This document shows positions 61,496 to 64,000 of a DNA stretch of 64,000 nucleotides, one piece after another (the stretch's first letter is position 1; each line of letters starts with the position of its first letter). A model generated the notes under the pieces. It worked only from the letters and a program-made list of their open reading frames with translations, ran no database searches and was not told the origin of the DNA. Origin of the DNA: JAOBAU01 sp034667465 (GTDB lineage: Bacteria > Acidobacteriota > Thermoanaerobaculia > Gp7-AA8); NCBI GenBank assembly GCA_034667465.1, contig JAXDJV010000030.1, forward strand, positions 124,001 through 188,000, read 5' to 3'. The position numbers and the translations under genes are program-made.

Positions 61496-61878
61496 CAGAA
61501 CATCCCGTTGGCGTTTGCCGACTCCGGCGGGACGCGCTGCAGCACGTCCCAGTGTTCGACGACTTTGCCGTCGTCATCGAGCCGGAAGATGTCGATGCCG
61601 GCCCAGTCGGCGTCGCCCGGCCACTGCTGCCGGCAATGCAGCACGACGTAATTTCCCTCGGCGATCGAACGAACGACCTCGACATGTTTTCCCGGATAGT
61701 CGCGCGCCATTCGCTCGAAGTAGTCGATGAACGCCTGCCTGCCGTCGCCGACCGCGGGGTTGTGCTGCGTGTATGTCGCGCCGGCGTAGCGCTCCATCGC
61801 TTCCGCCGGCCGGCACTCGTTGAACATCATTTCGTAGAAGGCAATCGTGTTCGCCTTGTTGCGCTCGAGCTCGCTCAC
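61495..61878 (-). CDS. SnoaL-like (NTF2-fold) protein
   Basis: 127 residues from a GTG that overlaps the stop of the TPR gene (GTGA). The sequence NKANTIAFYEMMFNE, YTQHNPAVGDGRQAFIDYF and GIDIFRLDDDGKVVEHWDV is the pattern of the polyketide-cyclase-like SnoaL group of the NTF2 fold. Such proteins act as small hydrolases, isomerases or binding proteins. The closing WDVLQRVPPES block is common in this group. Substrate unknown. Middle gene of TPR - SnoaL - racemase. Confidence 0.88.
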   Translation of the reverse strand: MSELERNKANTIAFYEMMFNECRPAEAMERYAGATYTQHNPAVGDGRQAFIDYFERMARDYPGKHVEVVRSIAEGNYVVLHCRQQWPGDADWAGIDIFRLDDDGKVVEHWDVLQRVPPESANANGMF

Positions 61879-63488
61879 AGGTCGTTCAGCTCCAGTGCGC
61901 CGCCGCGCCACTGTTTTTTGAACTGCGCGGTTGCTCTGGTCGCGTCTTTCTTCTGCGCGCGCAGCGATCGCGCGAGCAGCCAGAGCGAGCGGGGGTTGTT
62001 CGGATTCTTCGCGAGATCGGCGCGCAGCACTTTCTCCGCATCGGCCGCACGACCGGCGCGCAACAGCGCCGCGCCGAGCGTCTCGCGTGTCGGATAGAAC
62101 CAGTCGGCCGGCTCGTCGTAGTTGAGCGCGTCCTCCGCGTCGACCGCTTTTGTGTACTCCGCGATCGCCGTCTCGCGCTCGCCGCGCGCCTCGGCGATCC
62201 GTCCCGCGAGCACGCGCGACGCCACTTCGCCCAGCGGTTTCGGCGGGTTCTGCATCAGGCCGTTCTCGTCGCCGAGCTTCGGCCGTCCCGCTTCGAGCGC
62301 CTTCCACTCCGACTCCGCACCGCTGACGTTCCCGAGCCGCGCGAATGCCACGCCGCGCGCGAAGCGCGAGAAGACATTCGACAGCGGGCCGGCATCTGCG
62401 ACCGGCTGGCGCAGCACCTCCTGCCAGCGGCCGAAGCGCGCCATCACGAGCGTCTCCGCCGCGGCGACGACTTCGACGGGAGGCAGATCCTTCAGCATCG
62501 GCGCGACGTTCGACGCCATCTCCGCCGCCTGCGTTTTCGCGGGCTCGTAACGGCCGATCATCGCGTTCGACGCCGAACCGAACTGCAGGTTGTGGTTGTA
62601 GTACATCGCCGCGTACATGTTCTCGGCGCCGTTGCGTTTGATGAACTCGCGATCGACGTCCGCCGCCAGCTCGTTCGCGCGCGCGGCGCCTGAATAGTTG
62701 CCGGTGCGCTGATAGATGTGCGCCGGCATGTGGACGAGATGTCCGGCCGACGGCGCGAGAGTTTCCAGCCGCTTCGCACTCGCCAGCGCGCGCTCCGGAT
62801 GCGAGGACGCTTCAACGGCGTGGATGTAGTAATGATTCGCGCCGACGTGCCGAGGATGTTTCTTCAGCACCCCTTCCAGCGTCGACACGATCTCGTCCGT
62901 CCCCTCCGCCGCCTTCCCGTCATGCGACCAGAACTTCCACGGCCGCAGATCCATCAGGCTCTCCGCGTACAACGTGGCGACGTCGGCGTCGTCGCCGTAC
63001 TTCTTCGCGACGTCGCGCATCGCATCGCTGTAATCGATCGCGAGCTGACGGCGATTCGCGGTCGGCTCCTTCGAATAGCGTTTCATCAGCGCGGCGATGA
63101 GGTCGCGCTCTTTCTGCGACGCATATTCCTGATGCGCGGCCGCCGTGTGAATGGCGTCGAACGCCTGCTGTTCGCGCGGCGGGTCGACGTCCATGTTGAT
63201 GTTCGGACCGAGCGCCAGCGCCGCTCCCCAGTAACCCATCGCCAGCTCGGGATCGAGCTCGGTGGCGTGCGTGAACGAACGGACCGCCTGCTCGTGATTG
63301 AACGCGTAGAGGTAACGCATCCCCTGATCGAAGAAGCGCTGCGCGTCGGCGTTCGACGTCGACACTTTCCAGTGCAGATCGCTGAGCCCTTCGTCGAGAG
63401 TCGGCGGCGGCGTGGCGTGGTCGGCGGGATGTTGTGCGACGGCGGCAACGCAAACGAGTCCGAGAGCGAGCGCGAAGAAAAGACGCAT
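61875..63488 (-). CDS. Secreted TPR protein
   Basis: 537 residues with signal peptide (MRLFFALALGLVCVAAVAQ). TPR helices run almost the whole length, including MGYWGAALALG (about 85), HPRHVGANHYYIHAVEAS (about 213) and HLVHMPAHIYQRTGNY (about 247). The conserved His-rich helices (HYYIHAVE, HMPAHIY) are diagnostic of a family of secreted TPR proteins often seen next to metabolic operons; they could bind a metal or cofactor. Function unknown. First gene of the three-gene unit with GTGA and ATGA couplings. Confidence 0.85.
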   Translation of the reverse strand: MRLFFALALGLVCVAAVAQHPADHATPPPTLDEGLSDLHWKVSTSNADAQRFFDQGMRYLYAFNHEQAVRSFTHATELDPELAMGYWGAALALGPNINMDVDPPREQQAFDAIHTAAAHQEYASQKERDLIAALMKRYSKEPTANRRQLAIDYSDAMRDVAKKYGDDADVATLYAESLMDLRPWKFWSHDGKAAEGTDEIVSTLEGVLKKHPRHVGANHYYIHAVEASSHPERALASAKRLETLAPSAGHLVHMPAHIYQRTGNYSGAARANELAADVDREFIKRNGAENMYAAMYYNHNLQFGSASNAMIGRYEPAKTQAAEMASNVAPMLKDLPPVEVVAAAETLVMARFGRWQEVLRQPVADAGPLSNVFSRFARGVAFARLGNVSGAESEWKALEAGRPKLGDENGLMQNPPKPLGEVASRVLAGRIAEARGERETAIAEYTKAVDAEDALNYDEPADWFYPTRETLGAALLRAGRAADAEKVLRADLAKNPNNPRSLWLLARSLRAQKKDATRATAQFKKQWRGGALELNDL

Positions 63489-63548
63489 CGGGGCACCTCC
63501 GAATGCGCGAATGTTAGCGCGTCACGCGCGCGGCGACGACCGAGCGCT

Positions 63549-64000
63549 TCATTTCACTTTCGCCACGACGACCGTGATGTCGTCCGCCTGCGGCGCCACT
63601 CCGCGGAATGCCGCAACGTCGGAGACGATCGCGTCGCGCATCCGTGCGGCGTCGCCTTCCGTATGCGCGGCCAGCAGCGTCAGGCGATCGAATCCGTACG
63701 CGTCTTCGCCGGCATTGACGGCTTCGTAGATGCCGTCGGTGTGCAGGATGAACGCGTCGCCGGATGCGAACGGAACCTCGCGCGTGACGAGCTCCTGGCG
63801 CAGCCGCACGCCGAGCGGCGGCGAGAACATTTCGATCGCTTCAGTCTCTCCGTTGCTGCGGCGAAAGATCAGCGGCGGATGTCCGGCGCTGGCAATCGTG
63901 GCGACGCGCCGCTCGTCATCGAGCAGCAGGATGGCGAGTGAGACGAGCATGCGGCGGCGGCTCGTTTCGTTCACGAGCTCGTCGAGCCGTTTGAGGACGT
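63549..64000 (-). CDS. SpoIIE-type PP2C serine phosphatase, C-terminal part (5' end outside window)
   Basis: Only the last 150 codons are present; the frame is open to the window edge. Visible blocks are AILLLDDERRVATIASAGHPP, here given as RRVATIASAGHPP, then LGVRLRQE, DAFILHTDGIYEA and the closing QADDITVVV, with the aspartates that bind manganese. Such phosphatases control partner-switching anti-sigma networks by dephosphorylating STAS antagonists. The N-terminal sensor cannot be seen. Separated by 60 bases from the TPR gene on the same strand. Confidence 0.88.
   Translation of the reverse strand, partial: VLKRLDELVNETSRRRMLVSLAILLLDDERRVATIASAGHPPLIFRRSNGETEAIEMFSPPLGVRLRQELVTREVPFASGDAFILHTDGIYEAVNAGEDAYGFDRLTLLAAHTEGDAARMRDAIVSDVAAFRGVAPQADDITVVVAKVK

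Noticed and set aside
35530..64000. A single partner-switching system of the STAS protein and the SpoIIE phosphatase
   Set aside because: They are 28 kb apart in unrelated units and no anti-sigma kinase lies near either.
1..64000. Prophage, genomic island or insertion sequence
   Set aside because: No integrase, transposase, phage structural gene, tRNA-bounded repeat or change in codon style was found outside the repetitive giant gene.

Overview
The window is a GC-rich, very gene-dense stretch of bacterial chromosome. There is no gap above 300 bases, no rRNA or tRNA that I could recognise, and no CRISPR array, integrase or transposase. Cell-wall and envelope genes point to a Gram-negative (diderm) bacterium: an MltF-type lytic transglycosylase lipoprotein, an L,D-transpeptidase and many Sec signal peptides. 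The abundance of secreted proteases, carboxypeptidase-regulatory-like and IPT/TIG proteins, a DUF3617 protein and DUF3857/transglutaminase-TPR proteins is what I would expect from Acidobacteriota or a neighbouring phylum. That placement is inference; no phylogenetic marker was tested.

Layout. 1-14.3 kb: one giant, 5'-truncated cell-surface gene whose core is 41 tandem copies of a 72-residue Ig-like unit, flanked by DUF11 and choice-of-anchor-D-type domains. 14.3-18.5 kb (minus): a four-gene unit of TPR membrane protein, RDD protein, PRMT-like methyltransferase and VOC/glyoxalase protein, the last two overlapping by ATGA. 18.6-24.9 kb: RidA, a secreted matrixin, a DUF3617 protein, then a 1359-residue DUF3857/transglutaminase/TPR protein. 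24.9-32 kb: rhodanese plus MauE/DoxX pair, GlgX, a degenerate GT2-like membrane protein, a membrane-anchored archaemetzincin-like protease and a PQQ-type beta-propeller. 32-39.7 kb: secreted M24B aminopeptidase, zinc-ribbon membrane protein overlapping an M50 site-2 protease, L,D-transpeptidase with STAS protein, a two-component system, a serine beta-lactamase-like hydrolase overlapping rsmE. 39.8-44 kb: GH63-type glucosidase, DHH phosphoesterase, MazF-like toxin-antitoxin pair. 44-52.9 kb: S9 peptidase, hotdog thioesterase, a small secreted protein, ACP phosphodiesterase, an LMF1-like and an STT3-like membrane protein, subtilase, aldo-keto reductase. 52.9-64 kb: IPT/TIG protein, MltF, parE, two small genes that both carry apparent -1 frameshifts, a 728-residue secreted protein, an Asp/Glu racemase homologue with no cysteine, a SnoaL-like protein, a TPR lipid- or periplasm-targeted protein and a 5'-truncated SpoIIE-type phosphatase.

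How the genes work together. Most of the window is ordinary housekeeping and envelope biology arranged in short operons, many joined by 4-base stop/start overlaps (ATGA, GTGA, TTGA). Extracellular proteolysis is a recurring theme (matrixin, archaemetzincin, M24B, S9, S8, M50). The least ordinary parts are the giant Ig-repeat protein with DNA-level homogenisation between units, the PRMT homologue with an intact arginine-methyltransferase signature, the cysteine-free racemase, the archaemetzincin with a replaced zinc ligand, the coupled pair of a Cys-rich secreted peptide and a large secreted protein at 58.4-60.8 kb, and three unrelated intergenic palindromes.
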